DNA of 64,000 nt from Planctomycetota bacterium (GCA_028289345.1 JANQQL010000029.1:1-64000); one strand, 5' to 3'; positions 25,053 through 35,063 are shown, counted from the first letter of the stretch. A program made the numbers and translations. Notes: generated by a model from the letters alone, not told the origin.

Positions 25053-26177
25053 ATGTCGATGTTTCGATCGCTCGTGTCTCTATGTCCAGGCTGGGCCGTT
25101 GGCCTTTTGGGATCCTCACCGACGACGATTCCCGAGGAGCCCCCGCTCGCTGCCGAACTGGCTTTGCGTCTGGAGAGCGAAGGTCAGGCCCTCTGGTCCG
25201 ATGGCAACATCGCGACCGTCGTCTTTGAAGGGGAAGCAGAGCGTGTCAGCGCCTGGCTCGGCGGAGAACTGCTGCCGTTGAGCCCGATTCCAGACAGCCC
25301 GCTCTGGCACGGAACTCGCCGCTACGATCGACTCGCTGAGGGCCTCCTGAGCTACTCGTTCGCGGTGACCACCGAAGGGAAAAGTCATCGGACAGAGCTT
25401 CACTTGTGGAGAGGGTCGGAGGCTCCCCCGCCGATTGGCCTCGCCGATTCGCTCCAGGGTCAGATTCACACCCAAGCGATCGACAGCGATCGATTGGGCG
25501 GCGCCCGTGAAGTTTCGGTCTACCTCCCTCCCACACCATCGGAAACCACTCCGCCCCCTGTCATCTACATGGCGGACGGCGCCTCTGTGGAGGTTTACGC
25601 AAAGGTCTTGGAACCACTCATCTTCGCCGATCGAATTCCCGCAACGGTCATTGTTGGTGTTCACAACGGCGGATATCTGGGAGAGCATGCCCCGGACTTC
25701 AGCGACTACGATCCTGAAAAAGACCTCCGAATGGCCGAGTACCTTCCTGTTCTCGCTTCTGAACATTTCCCTCGTCACGAGGAGTTCTTCTGTGAGGAAG
25801 TGCCAATCTGGGCGGAAGACGAGTTCGGGGTCTCCGACAGCAGCTCACAGATCGCCGTTCTTGGCCACTCCAACGGCGGCCGATTTGCCGCGACAATGGG
25901 CATCGACCATCCCGATCATTTCGGGCATGTGATCGCCTTCTCGATGGGAGCAGGGGAGTCCCCGAGTTGGGATTCGCCCCCCGACCGAAAGGCGCGCTTT
26001 TACCTCGCCGCGGGAACATGGGAACAAAGGTATCACTCCACGACCCAGGACTTTCATCGTGCTTTGAAGGAAGCTGGGTTTCACTCGACCTTCTCCTCCC
26101 GAGTCGCCAGTCATGATGTGACGATGTGGCAGGAAGAGTTCGCGATCGCCGTCGTGCAAGCGTTCGCCAGACAGTGA
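25053..26177 (+). CDS. Esterase D / enterochelin-esterase-like hydrolase
   Basis: The 374-residue protein starts at 25053 behind AGGGG, 6-7 bases upstream; the longer open frame upstream is not supported. The C-terminal half is an alpha/beta hydrolase of the esterase D type: VSVYLPP and PVIYMADG strands, nucleophile Ser273 in GHSNGG, and catalytic His354 in SHDVTMW. An N-terminal beta domain (about 30-130) resembles the early-set Ig-like domain that precedes such hydrolases. The N-terminus is weakly hydrophobic, so export is possible but not sure. The substrate could be a siderophore ester or a carbohydrate ester. Confidence 0.8.
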   Translation: MSMFRSLVSLCPGWAVGLLGSSPTTIPEEPPLAAELALRLESEGQALWSDGNIATVVFEGEAERVSAWLGGELLPLSPIPDSPLWHGTRRYDRLAEGLLSYSFAVTTEGKSHRTELHLWRGSEAPPPIGLADSLQGQIHTQAIDSDRLGGAREVSVYLPPTPSETTPPPVIYMADGASVEVYAKVLEPLIFADRIPATVIVGVHNGGYLGEHAPDFSDYDPEKDLRMAEYLPVLASEHFPRHEEFFCEEVPIWAEDEFGVSDSSSQIAVLGHSNGGRFAATMGIDHPDHFGHVIAFSMGAGESPSWDSPPDRKARFYLAAGTWEQRYHSTTQDFHRALKEAGFHSTFSSRVASHDVTMWQEEFAIAVVQAFARQ

Positions 26178-26325
26178 GTCACGCCCTCCAAAAAAGGGCC
26201 ATTCACCGTGACCGCATCACCGTTGCCAATGGCTACGGCTCGGGGGCATCCGTGATGAGTATGCCGCGGAGGCTCCGCTCATCGTCGAGCCTCTCGAAGG
26301 AAGAACAGAGATCGTTGGAACTGCG

Positions 26326-27240
26326 CTAGAGTTCCTCACGCGTGTAGTCAAAGTACCGGGGGCTGCCACCGTGAATGTATCCGATGGAGGTCGTCAAGAG
26401 ATTGTCGTCGGTCAGCTCATACACGATGCGCTGGGGGTAGTCGTGGCGAGGGTTCTCAAACACGGCATACCCGATGTCGAATTCAGTGAGCACGAACTCG
26501 GTGGGTGGATTGCCGCCGGGCTGCGCGACGTAGATCAGCCCCCCCTTGCGCTCGACGATCCGTAGGTACTCAAACCCAGTCATCCGGTCGCTCTTGACCG
26601 TGCGCGACACACCGAGCATCGCCCCACCGAGCGGGGGCCCCCAACGCTCTTCGATCGACGACGAGTTGCTCGTGCCGACCCAACCGCCGGCCAGCCAGTC
26701 CAAGTCCTCGATTCCGGCATTGGCCGCCTCCGGTTGTGCGATGTCTTCTGGGTGTTTGTAGAGCGCATGAGAATCCAACTCTGGGGGCTCGCCAATCACA
26801 ATGCGCACAACGAGTCCGTCGGGCGAAGGCCGAAACTCCTTTCGGAGCAACGTCGCACGAGACCGATCCGACGCTTTCAAGATCTCGGTCTCGTAGGCCA
26901 ACACGCCATCCTTCCAGGTGCCGCGGTAGCGGTAGATGGAGTTCCCCTGGGGCACTTCGTTGACCGAACCGTCCAGCGCAATCCGCTCGTCGCCCCTTGG
27001 GCGCTCCCAGAAGACCGCGTCACTCTCGACACGCAGCATGAACCTCGGGCTCATGGGAGGGCCTTGCTCTTCGCTGGCACGATCCTCCGTGATGTCTTCG
27101 ACGTAGAGCCATTCGCCACCGAGATCGCGCAGTTGGTCGTTCTCGGATGAGCGCGTCGACGTCGAGGCGGACGCGACCGCCGTGTCGGCAACAACCGCGA
27201 GGAGGGCGAGCGACGGAACGAACCAAGTGCGAATGTGCAT
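26326..27240 (-). CDS. Secreted protein with DUF6265-like C-terminal domain
   Basis: The 304-residue protein has a signal peptide (residues 1-25, SLALLAVVADTAVASA) and two regions. The N-terminal half has DLGGEWLYVEDI and strands typical of small beta-barrels. The C-terminal half starts LDWLAGGWVG and continues SIEERWGPPLGGAMLGVSR, then GFEYLRIVE and NPRHDYPQRIVYE, a pattern I know from DUF6265. AAGGGA lies about 8 bases before the ATG. The function of the family is unknown. It has a 148-base gap to the converging esterase gene. Confidence 0.75.
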   Translation of the reverse strand: MHIRTWFVPSLALLAVVADTAVASASTSTRSSENDQLRDLGGEWLYVEDITEDRASEEQGPPMSPRFMLRVESDAVFWERPRGDERIALDGSVNEVPQGNSIYRYRGTWKDGVLAYETEILKASDRSRATLLRKEFRPSPDGLVVRIVIGEPPELDSHALYKHPEDIAQPEAANAGIEDLDWLAGGWVGTSNSSSIEERWGPPLGGAMLGVSRTVKSDRMTGFEYLRIVERKGGLIYVAQPGGNPPTEFVLTEFDIGYAVFENPRHDYPQRIVYELTDDNLLTTSIGYIHGGSPRYFDYTREEL

Positions 27241-27518
27241 GGCGGGATCCCTTGTCTGTGAGGTTCCCGAGAGACTAGCGCAATTGCCGAGGTCTCCGTC
27301 GGCTGATCAGGGTGGCGGAACCGGGGGACGACCTGGCCTCTGACGCTCCAGGAACCATCCGAGCCCGAAGCAAACCCCGACGGGGAGTCGATCCAAGAGA
27401 TCCATCTCCTCGGGGAAAAGCTGGCCCGGATGGACCGAGTTCACCAGCACGGAGTGGATCCCTCCTCTTGGCGAGCGCTCAGATCCCTCCATCCTTCCAG
27501 ATTCCGCTCTTCGATGAA

Positions 27519-28232
27519 TCAGTACACGATCAACCGATACGCATTGCGGAAGTGATCGAAGGCCTGCGGGTAGTCCGCGTTGTTGAAGGCCATGTCTCCA
27601 AGGCTGACTTCCTGCGGAACCAGGGGGTGAGGCTGGAGACCGGCCTGGACGTGCATCTGGTACGTCTCGAGCACGATCTGGCGAACGAACTCGAGGTCCC
27701 CTCCGGCCGAGGCCGGCAACTGAAAGGAGGCGATTCGATGATGGCGGGGATCATCAGCGTCCAGACACAGGTGCTCCTCGATCTGCATGCGCAAGTTCGC
27801 GTCGCCCACCTGGAGCACAGCCTGCATCACCTCGTCGACCTGGGACTTCAACACGACCACTTCGTCTTCGAGGTTCTGCAAGCGGACGTCCTGCTGACCG
27901 AGTCGATCGAGCACTTCGACATGAATGTCCTCGACCCGACTTCGAAAGGAGGCGATCCGGCCATGGGTGAAAATATGATCGCTCCGCAGGACGCCCTCTG
28001 CGGCGTCAATCTCTTGTCGCAGTTCGTCGAATCGGTCCTGAGACTCGAGGAAAATCGCGACTCGGTGGTCGAAAGCGTCGGCATGCCAGCGCTTGAGATT
28101 GTCCGTCTCCTGGACCAGGACATCGTAGACATCCCCCAGGGTGATCAGCCCTTCTTCGTCCCCCCAGATCGTGGCGGCACCGAGCACCGTGGCCAACGTT
28201 CCCCCGAGAAGCTTTGCGTTGATCATCATCAT
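27519..28232 (-). CDS. Exported coiled-coil protein, unrecognised
   Basis: A 237-residue product with a short hydrophobic start (NAKLLGGTLATVLGAATIWG). Residues about 35-150 have heptad-like leucine/valine spacing with many charged residues (DRLGQQDVRLQNLEDEVVVLKSQVDEV is the central coil), which predicts a long coiled coil. Three ATG codons in a row occur at the start; GGAGAGAG lies just before them. I recognise no family. It is divergent from another exported Ala-rich coiled-coil gene. Confidence 0.6.
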   Translation of the reverse strand: MMMINAKLLGGTLATVLGAATIWGDEEGLITLGDVYDVLVQETDNLKRWHADAFDHRVAIFLESQDRFDELRQEIDAAEGVLRSDHIFTHGRIASFRSRVEDIHVEVLDRLGQQDVRLQNLEDEVVVLKSQVDEVMQAVLQVGDANLRMQIEEHLCLDADDPRHHRIASFQLPASAGGDLEFVRQIVLETYQMHVQAGLQPHPLVPQEVSLGDMAFNNADYPQAFDHFRNAYRLIVY

Positions 28233-28675
28233 TCTCTCTCCGTTCGATCCGGCACTGGGTGGATCCCCCTGCCGAGCCCTGCATCCGGAAGGAGGAGGGT
28301 GCGTCGCACGAAAAATCGAATCCATAACTCCCACGGTCTCATCCCGGGGAAGACCGGAGAGCGGCGACCCGGAGGTGACCCATTCTCCGCTGGTCGGAAT
28401 CATCGGTTCGAGATGCTCCGGATCGTCATTCGCAATCCGCTCGCAGCCCCAACGCGGTGACGATCTCGCCCGTCGCGTGAGGATTCGAATCCTGCGAGGC
28501 GTGAGCACTTGACAGGCCGGGACATCGAGCGTCCCTGGCGCCCACAACTCGTTTCTCGAAGTGGAGAACTATTTCGACCAGGACACCGGGCTTCGACGGA
28601 GTTCCTCACGCAGCAACGACCGACTCCGGAGGCTGCAAACAACATCGACCAAAACCTGTGAAGAAAGGCTCCGCC
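28233..28675. other. Divergent intergenic region
   Basis: 443 bases between two divergent secreted-protein genes. A TTGACA hexamer occurs at 28509-28514 pointing to the plus-strand gene, but no matching -10 lies 17 bases on. Frames in this stretch show no domain. Confidence 0.4.
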
Positions 28676-29740
28676 ATGCGAGCACTCCTTGGAATTCTCA
28701 TTTCGTTCTCATTGCTGCAGTTCCCTGCCCATTCCCAGACCCCCATCGGCGGCGGCGAGCTCGGCGTGTCGGTGGCTGATGTCCAGGCAAGCCACACAGA
28801 GATATTCGAAGCTCTGTTCCAAACGCCGTACGACGCAAACACCGCCGCGTGGGAGCTCGATCAGCAAGTGACCGGTGAGGGCTCCTACACCGGTGTGAAC
28901 GAGCACGGCCAGCCATTCCAACTTGATGTGCAGACCTACGTCTCGGTTGACTGGACGACGCTCGCCCTCACTCCCCAAGATGCCCAGGATCTGGCGAATC
29001 GCAACGCGCAATTCTGTGGCATCGTGGCGACCCTGTCCACGGATCTTGCCAGCTACGACGTTTGGGGGACCGTGGCGTTCCAAAGCAATCGTGGAGTCCC
29101 ATTTCAGTCCCGCCTCCTTCTTGGCCATGAGGTGGAGTCCAGAATCGAGACCGCTGCTTCGACCTCCGTGGTCACGGTTCCCGTCCTGATCCCGATCCTT
29201 TGCAATCCTGATGACTGTGCCGCCGGCTGTCACACGGACTACGACGCGGACGTGCAAGCAATTGCGGACGACGCCTTCGAGAACGACCCGAGCGTCCAGG
29301 CCGCGCAGGCGGCTCTCGAACAGGCCGAAATTACGAATGCGGCCATCCGCGATTCACGAGTTCAAGATGCCGAGAGCCAACTCGCGGCTGATCTTCTCGT
29401 CGCAACCACAAGCGCAACGATCTCCCACATCGCGTGCGGTGTGACGGCGCTCTTCTCTGGGCCCGTTGGCGTTGGCTGCATTGTCCTTGCGCAGGCGCAA
29501 TACACTTACGAAGTCGCCTCGGCTGTCGTCAACCGCAATGCCGAAATCACTCAAGCAGAAGCAGAGTATGAAACCGCGATGCAGGAAGCCCGACAGGATG
29601 TTCTGGATGCCATCGAAGATGCACGCCAGGCCGCGCTCGCACAGGCCTGGGACGACTACATGGAATGCTTGGACGGCTGTGACGTTCTTCCCATCTGTGG
29701 TTATGACATTTTGTGGATCACCGTAGAGACACACGACTGA
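28676..29740 (+). CDS. Secreted Ala-rich protein with central helix region
   Basis: The 354-residue protein has a clear signal peptide (MRALLGILISFSLLQFPAHS, cut near residue 20-22), which favours the ATG at 28676 over a GTG at 28658. Residues about 190-235 are helical and alanine-rich (VQAAQAALEQAEI), followed by a hydrophobic stretch (about 245-285, ISHIACGVTALFSGPVGVGCIVLAQA) and another coiled-coil run (EAEYETAMQEARQDVLDAIE). Cysteines pair in CNPDDCAAGC and near the C-terminus. No family is recognised. A strong hairpin follows about 50 bases after the stop. Confidence 0.6.
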   Translation: MRALLGILISFSLLQFPAHSQTPIGGGELGVSVADVQASHTEIFEALFQTPYDANTAAWELDQQVTGEGSYTGVNEHGQPFQLDVQTYVSVDWTTLALTPQDAQDLANRNAQFCGIVATLSTDLASYDVWGTVAFQSNRGVPFQSRLLLGHEVESRIETAASTSVVTVPVLIPILCNPDDCAAGCHTDYDADVQAIADDAFENDPSVQAAQAALEQAEITNAAIRDSRVQDAESQLAADLLVATTSATISHIACGVTALFSGPVGVGCIVLAQAQYTYEVASAVVNRNAEITQAEAEYETAMQEARQDVLDAIEDARQAALAQAWDDYMECLDGCDVLPICGYDILWITVETHD

Positions 29741-29788
29741 TCCAATGACGCTCGAGGGCCATCACCTCGGCATCCTCTGAACCGTTTC

Positions 29789-29819
29789 GCCAGCTCCCGG
29801 ATTCACTCCGGGAGCTGGC
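29789..29819. terminator. Strong terminator hairpin
   Basis: A perfect 13-bp stem, GCCAGCTCCCGGA (29789-29801) and TCCGGGAGCTGGC (29807-29819), with a TTCAC loop, lies between convergent genes. It has the same stem and loop lengths as the hairpin at 23214-23244 and also lacks a T-run. Confidence 0.75.
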
Positions 29820-29925
29820 ATCATCGCACCAAGGGGAAAGTCGCCACCCCACCCGGCGGATCCATGGCCCAGAAGACTCTCGCAGAAGCTTTGGCCCCCG
29901 AGAACAAGCCAGCAGGACGAGGCCA

Positions 29926-32544
29926 TTACAGTGGCTGAAGCTTGTAGAAGACCACGCTGAGAGCGGGCACCGTGTCGTTCGGGCGCTGGAACTTGTTGTC
30001 CGTGAACGAACCGACCGGAGCCACGCTGGTGTCAGTGAACCTCAACGCGTTGTATGTGGCGGGCGCTGGCATTCCGTGGTCCGGCCCGCCGATGCCCCAA
30101 GAGATCTGATGGTCTTTGTCGTCCCAGTTGACCAAGACGATCCCGAGAGAACCATCGTTGGCTTTCCAGACAGAGTTCAGGATGTAGGGCATGTCGGTCG
30201 AAATGGCCTTTGTCTGTGAAGTGAGGACGCCGTACATCAGACAATTGTCGAGGTCGTCGTCGATGGTCCGATCCACCGCAATCACACGCGCCTCTCTCAG
30301 CATCGTTCCGTCTTTGGTGTAGGGAAGTAGAAAGTCGGTCCAACCGGTGAGGTTTCCAAAGAACTCGTTGGCCACGTCGAACTCGTAGGGGCTCACCTCG
30401 GCGTCAATGAACCGCGCGGACTGCCCGTTGATCGGAAACGTTAGCTCCACGCGACTCAAGATGTTGCCGAACACGAATCCCATCGCTTGGAGCAAGTTGT
30501 CCGCGAGCTGCTGCCGGTACTCGGGAACGACAGAATCGTCGCACGGGTCGTTGCTTCGGTGACCGGGAAAGATCACCCCCTTATCCACATGCCAGAGCGG
30601 GAACGGGTTCGAACCACCCACCCGCTGGTAGGGGCCATAGACTACTTTCCACATGGGAACAAACGATCCACCGGGGTCGATGCCTCCGCGGTAGGTGGTC
30701 CGAGGAATCCCACTGAAGAAGTTGTGAGACATGATGTCTGTCACTCCGATGAAAACCTCGTGACTGGCTTCGACCGTTGTCGCGAACACAGGCTCTTGCA
30801 CCTGCAACTGGGCACGAACGTGGTCGAGAAAGTCGCGGCAGTCCTCGTAGCCATACGTCCCCCCTCCGAGCGTTCTCCCTCGGTAGCTGGCGTAGTCCGT
30901 GTGATCCGCGGTGAACAAGTCGAAGTGACGCCCCTTGATCGGACTCGTTTGGTGGATCCGGTCAGTCACTTCGACCGAGAGATCCTTCCATAAGGTTTCT
31001 CCCGGATACATGTACATGGTGTGGCCAAGCGGACAGATCGTCGCCGCATCGTTTGGCCCCAGTCTCTTGAGAGATCCCCCTTCTTCACATTGATAGGCGA
31101 ACAGCTCTGCATCTTGCTGAGTCCAGGGCTCGAACTGCGGAGTGGATGGATCTGGGTCGTATTGAGTGGAAGTGATGGTCGCAAACCGATGCCACTGGTT
31201 GCCGTTCATCCAGAGGGTCACCGCGGAACTCTTCCCGGTCGGGTCGTTGTGGAGCTGAGCGAAAGTAGAATCGAACCCAGGCTTCGGATTCGCACGCTCA
31301 TGAGTGTTGTTGATGTCAACTTGTTGCCACTGAAACCAGAACACCCCCGGCAAAAGGTCCGGCTGTAGGCTCGGGTTGGTCCCCGTCGGAAAGAACTCGT
31401 CCCGATAGTGCCGTGCTGTTTCGACGGTCGTGTCATTCGGGCTACCGAGCTGCGGTTCTCCAGACACGACCGCCACAGAATAGGGAGCCTCCTTGACCCA
31501 ACGAGCGATCGAAGGATTGTTCTTCACCAGTCCCTTGTCGAGCCAGGAAACGTTGCTGGATTCCACCCAGTCGCGGTAGATCAAGCATGCGTGATACCAG
31601 TCCCCACGGTAGGGCTCGATGGTCAAGGAATAGGGGATTTGATAGTCGCCGAGGGTCGGGTCGTGGTCCTCGACCAGGTGTCGAAAGCTCATCTCCAAAC
31701 TCGGGCTTTGGCTCACTTGCGATGCCCGGATGACACTCGATTTCCGGTACTGCAACGGATCTTCGGTGGCCAGGTACAAGCCACCGACGTTCTGCGGATC
31801 CCCATCGTCGTACAGTGCAAGGAATTGCATCGACCTGCTGTGACCGGGAAACCGTGAACTGAAGTCGACGCCAACACCAATGGGATCTCGGACCTTTTCA
31901 CCCGGGGCCTTGTTGGTGGCAAGCGCCAGAACATCATCCTGAGCGTCCATGCCACCCACGGACTGGTCCGCGAGATCCCACAAGTAAAGCCGGAGGCCGA
32001 GCTGAACCAAAGTGTGATCCAGATTCACCGTACGAGCCGAAAGATCCCAGTCCGTACGCTTCGATCCGTTCTCAAGATTGACCACGAGAGTGACCGAATC
32101 CAGAACCGTCGCCGAACCCAGGACCTTCGTCCAAACCGCGGTCAGAGAGTTACCGGCCGGGTTGACCTGCACGCTCAGATCCAGATCCGTCGGCGGCTCA
32201 TGGGTCGTTTTCGCGCCGGAAAGATCCTGGGTCACAATCTCCCAAATCGCCGCATCGGCGAAGTTGGAAATCAGACCCGTTTGCTTGTCCTCGATGTAGA
32301 GCAGACACAGGTGATTGGACTGCTCGATGAAGTAGTACTCGACCAGAGGATTGCTGAGCATGTGTATCGTGGACGGGACCTCGCTCTCGGCCTGCGCGGG
32401 AACACCCATCCATGTCGCCAAGAAAAACGAGCACAGAAATCGTCGCCACCAACCCGCCGAAGCCGTCGGTTGCCTGCAACTTTTCCCTCGACTCGGCTCC
32501 TGCGGTCCAAGGGTTTCCACGGTCGGCAACGCCTCAGCGTTCAT
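29926..32544 (-). CDS. Large secreted glycosidase-like protein
   Basis: The 872-residue protein is started at 32544 because AAAGGAA lies 8 bases upstream; the N-region is long (about 30 residues) before the hydrophobic signal core (FLCSFFLATWMGVPAQA). The N-terminal part (about 60-290) is beta-rich. The middle has IEPYRGDWYHACLIYRDWV and later WFQWQQVDINN, TVEASHEV and similar aromatic-rich strands that remind me of glycoside-hydrolase-like proteins with a TIM barrel, such as DUF6259, but I cannot point to confirmed catalytic acids. The C-terminal part (from about 790) is a beta-sandwich. A role in polysaccharide breakdown is a guess from fold feel and from the sulfatase elsewhere in the window. 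Confidence 0.5.
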   Translation of the reverse strand: MNAEALPTVETLGPQEPSRGKSCRQPTASAGWWRRFLCSFFLATWMGVPAQAESEVPSTIHMLSNPLVEYYFIEQSNHLCLLYIEDKQTGLISNFADAAIWEIVTQDLSGAKTTHEPPTDLDLSVQVNPAGNSLTAVWTKVLGSATVLDSVTLVVNLENGSKRTDWDLSARTVNLDHTLVQLGLRLYLWDLADQSVGGMDAQDDVLALATNKAPGEKVRDPIGVGVDFSSRFPGHSRSMQFLALYDDGDPQNVGGLYLATEDPLQYRKSSVIRASQVSQSPSLEMSFRHLVEDHDPTLGDYQIPYSLTIEPYRGDWYHACLIYRDWVESSNVSWLDKGLVKNNPSIARWVKEAPYSVAVVSGEPQLGSPNDTTVETARHYRDEFFPTGTNPSLQPDLLPGVFWFQWQQVDINNTHERANPKPGFDSTFAQLHNDPTGKSSAVTLWMNGNQWHRFATITSTQYDPDPSTPQFEPWTQQDAELFAYQCEEGGSLKRLGPNDAATICPLGHTMYMYPGETLWKDLSVEVTDRIHQTSPIKGRHFDLFTADHTDYASYRGRTLGGGTYGYEDCRDFLDHVRAQLQVQEPVFATTVEASHEVFIGVTDIMSHNFFSGIPRTTYRGGIDPGGSFVPMWKVVYGPYQRVGGSNPFPLWHVDKGVIFPGHRSNDPCDDSVVPEYRQQLADNLLQAMGFVFGNILSRVELTFPINGQSARFIDAEVSPYEFDVANEFFGNLTGWTDFLLPYTKDGTMLREARVIAVDRTIDDDLDNCLMYGVLTSQTKAISTDMPYILNSVWKANDGSLGIVLVNWDDKDHQISWGIGGPDHGMPAPATYNALRFTDTSVAPVGSFTDNKFQRPNDTVPALSVVFYKLQPL

Positions 32545-32806
32545 CTCTGGGTTCCTTTCTGGTCGCGCGGTTTTCCGAGTACGAACGGCACTCGAGGCAC
32601 GAACGGGTTGCATGGGAGACGAGCCCACGAAGTGCAGGACGCTCGGCAAACAAAGGAACGCGGGATGCCCGATGGGTCACAGAAAATCGGCTTTTGCTCC
32701 GAGCCCGAGAACTCGGGGGCGGGACGACAACGCAGGTGGCTTCAAATCCTCCAACGGATGCTCGGTTCCGATTGCTTTCCGGGTGCCGAACATCCTTCGC
32801 CCACCG

Positions 32807-34060
32807 CTACCGCATCGCCTGCAGTGCCCTGACCTGATCTTCAAGATCGGCAAGTCGCCTCTCGAAGTCCTTGCTGGGCGAGAACCAGCCCAGGTTTGCA
32901 AGAACCAGAATGGTGCCCTCTCCCTGGTGCCAGGATTCGAGCGCAGTGCCAATGACAGGTCCCGATTCCGTCGCTTTTCCGGCGTGGCCCGGGATCGAGG
33001 ACACGGCCAACAGGTCACCTGCTTCGATGGCACCGTTCTCCGCGCTGACCTTGCAGGGGACCCGGCCCGTCAAAGCGAGGGGAGCGCGCCGGTTGACGTG
33101 AATCTCATGACTCACGGTCCGGTCTAGGTTGTGCCCTCCGCTGGTGCGAAGAAAGCGTTTTTCTCCAATCCGGAGTTCTGGCTCGATTCCCCCCTCCTCT
33201 TCACGGGTGTAGGAGAGCCCGAGAACGACTCCCGGTGCGGACGAGACGATCCCTGCCAAGGGGGCGCCGTTCCCCGACACGGCCAGCTCGAGCTCGGCTC
33301 CGTCCCGAAAAACCACGACATCCCCCGGCTCAACGCGGCCACGGACAGGGTAGTACTCCGCCACGTCAGCACCACCGGTGAAGAAGCCGCCGTCGATGTG
33401 CCAGTCACCGTCTTGATCGAGGCGGCCTTTCGGATCGACAGGAAGACCACCGAACTTTCGAAACTCCCAATCCGCCAGCCCGTTCAGCGGTAAGTGAAAG
33501 ACCATGTCACTGTCATTCGAAGCCGACATGGTGAGACTGTTGGTCCCACGCTCATATCCAATGAAGCTGCTCACTCCCCCGCCATCCTGACTGAAACGAA
33601 TCTTCGGGTGATCGAACTCTCCGACGTCGTCGATGTCGGCCGCCAGAATGATTTCGGCGCTTCCGGACCGCAGGATGTGAACTTCGGCAGCCGGACTCAG
33701 AATCCCGATGCCAATTCGATCGGTGAGGATGCGGTCGGTGGAGATTCCATCCGCCACGAAGAGTTGGTTCGTGGAGATTCCATTGAAGGATCCATTCGAA
33801 GCAGAAACGGAGAAGCCGAATGTTCCGGAGCCACCGAACTCCACACTACCTTGTACTTGAAGCTTGCCGGACGAGTCGAAGAAGAACTCGTCGCTCAGCG
33901 GAAAGAGCATGCCTCTCTTCGGGACGCTCGACACGCCGATGCACTTATCGCTTGCGTCGTCATGCAACGTGGCCGCACACTTGTCCCTGTCGGCCGGGTC
34001 ACCGTGGGCCAACGCCGAGCCCGCAACAATCGAAATCCCGAGAAACCACGAGCATCGCAT
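32807..34060 (-). CDS. Secreted tail-fibre-like protein
   Basis: The 417-residue protein has a signal peptide (MRCSWFLGISIVAGSALA). About residues 85-130 contain the IGILSPAAEVHI motif, a form of the IGT.SP...LHV motif found in phage tail fibres and bacterial surface fibres. Residues about 230-290 carry GADVAEYYPV, EPGDVVVFRDG and GIVSSAPGVVLG, which resemble the C-terminal processing or chaperone region of tail-spike-like proteins. The C-terminal end is a short coiled coil (FERRLADLEDQVRALQ). A trimeric fibre is likely. No phage gene lies nearby, so this is probably a host surface fibre. Confidence 0.6.
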   Translation of the reverse strand: MRCSWFLGISIVAGSALAHGDPADRDKCAATLHDDASDKCIGVSSVPKRGMLFPLSDEFFFDSSGKLQVQGSVEFGGSGTFGFSVSASNGSFNGISTNQLFVADGISTDRILTDRIGIGILSPAAEVHILRSGSAEIILAADIDDVGEFDHPKIRFSQDGGGVSSFIGYERGTNSLTMSASNDSDMVFHLPLNGLADWEFRKFGGLPVDPKGRLDQDGDWHIDGGFFTGGADVAEYYPVRGRVEPGDVVVFRDGAELELAVSGNGAPLAGIVSSAPGVVLGLSYTREEEGGIEPELRIGEKRFLRTSGGHNLDRTVSHEIHVNRRAPLALTGRVPCKVSAENGAIEAGDLLAVSSIPGHAGKATESGPVIGTALESWHQGEGTILVLANLGWFSPSKDFERRLADLEDQVRALQAMR

Positions 34061-34395
34061 TGGTCCACTCCCAAGCTAGAGCGCTGGGGAATCCAGCACT
34101 GCTGTGCCCTGAACGCGATTGGCTCGAAATCTCCGACAAGAAAGAGTTCCCGTGGCGCTGCCGACCACCGTGACGAGGGAGCTCCGCTCGGTCGAAGTCC
34201 ATGCCCATGGCCGGGCCTATTTTTCCATCCGGTGCCCTAGGCCCGGGCCATCGAGGACAAAGCGATCGCCGCTCTCGGCAGACTTGCGATCGGCCCCTCG
34301 CTTCCCATGGAACTCGTCCCGATTTGTCCTACGATGCACGACGATTCAACGGTAGGAAGACGGTTCGGGCAGAACCTTTCACAAATGAGGTCTGT
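34061..34395. other. Divergent intergenic region
   Basis: 335 bases between the fibre-like gene (-) and the YceK-like lipoprotein gene (+). It should contain two promoters. No repeat or small gene was seen. Confidence 0.4.
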
Positions 34396-34743
34396 ATGCG
34401 TCGGATCGATCGCGCGGATTCGCGCACGCTCCCCCTTCTTTTGCTATTGGCAGTCCTCTGCAATTGCTCGAGCCTGATCAGCAACGCGCCCCCGGAATCC
34501 GACATTGGAATTCCCTATTCCGGCCTGAAGTTCCACGGGGACTGTTGGGGCTATCACGCCTACCTCGGAATCATGGGAGCTCCGCTGGGAACGGTCGAAG
34601 CCATCATCGCCTTCCCGCTCCTGGTCGTCGATTTCTGCTTGACGGCGATCGCGGACAGTCTTTTGTTGCCCATCGACCTAAGCGTGGAGTCTCAGAAGAC
34701 AGATCACAAGACGCCAGAGAACGTGTTCGGACCTCTTCACTGA
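34396..34743 (+). CDS. YceK/YidQ-family-like lipoprotein
   Basis: The 115-residue protein has an N-terminal hydrophobic segment and lipobox (LLLLLAVLCNC, cysteine at about residue 24), then PYSGLKFHGDCWGYH and a second hydrophobic region PLLVVDFCLTAIADSLLLPIDL. The last motif, DxxLTxxADxLLLPxD, matches the YceK/YidQ lipoprotein family of unknown function. GAGG lies 6 bases before the ATG at 34396. It should sit in the outer or inner membrane by its lipid. Confidence 0.8.
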   Translation: MRRIDRADSRTLPLLLLLAVLCNCSSLISNAPPESDIGIPYSGLKFHGDCWGYHAYLGIMGAPLGTVEAIIAFPLLVVDFCLTAIADSLLLPIDLSVESQKTDHKTPENVFGPLH

Positions 34744-35063
34744 GGTTCCGCCAAGGAGTACAACTCCGGCTCTCCCATCGATCCCAGACACTCGGACCGG
34801 AGGTCGGGTCACTCGCCGACGCGAAAACAGGGCCGCCGCATCTGTCTCCCCCATGAATCCGCGAGCTCTCACAGCCACTGGTCGACTTCACCGCTGCGAT
34901 CCGGCGGCCACGTGACAGCAGGGCCGATTTCGGTTACGGTCCCTTCTCCGTCATTCTGAAGTCGAGCTTTCGGACCAAAAAGAGACAAGTCCAATGTCTC
35001 ACAGGCGTCCGGCTCAACTCTTGAATGCACCCGCGCAAGTGCTGACCAAGCCGAAAACACACC
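34744..35063. other. Intergenic region with nothing recognised
   Basis: 320 bases between the lipoprotein gene and the short YdcF-like frame, both on the plus strand. Nothing coding or structured was recognised. Confidence 0.4.

Noticed and set aside
28509-28540. TTGACA promoter for the secreted coiled-coil gene
   Set aside because: No acceptable -10 lies at 16-18 bases; the hexamer alone is not enough.
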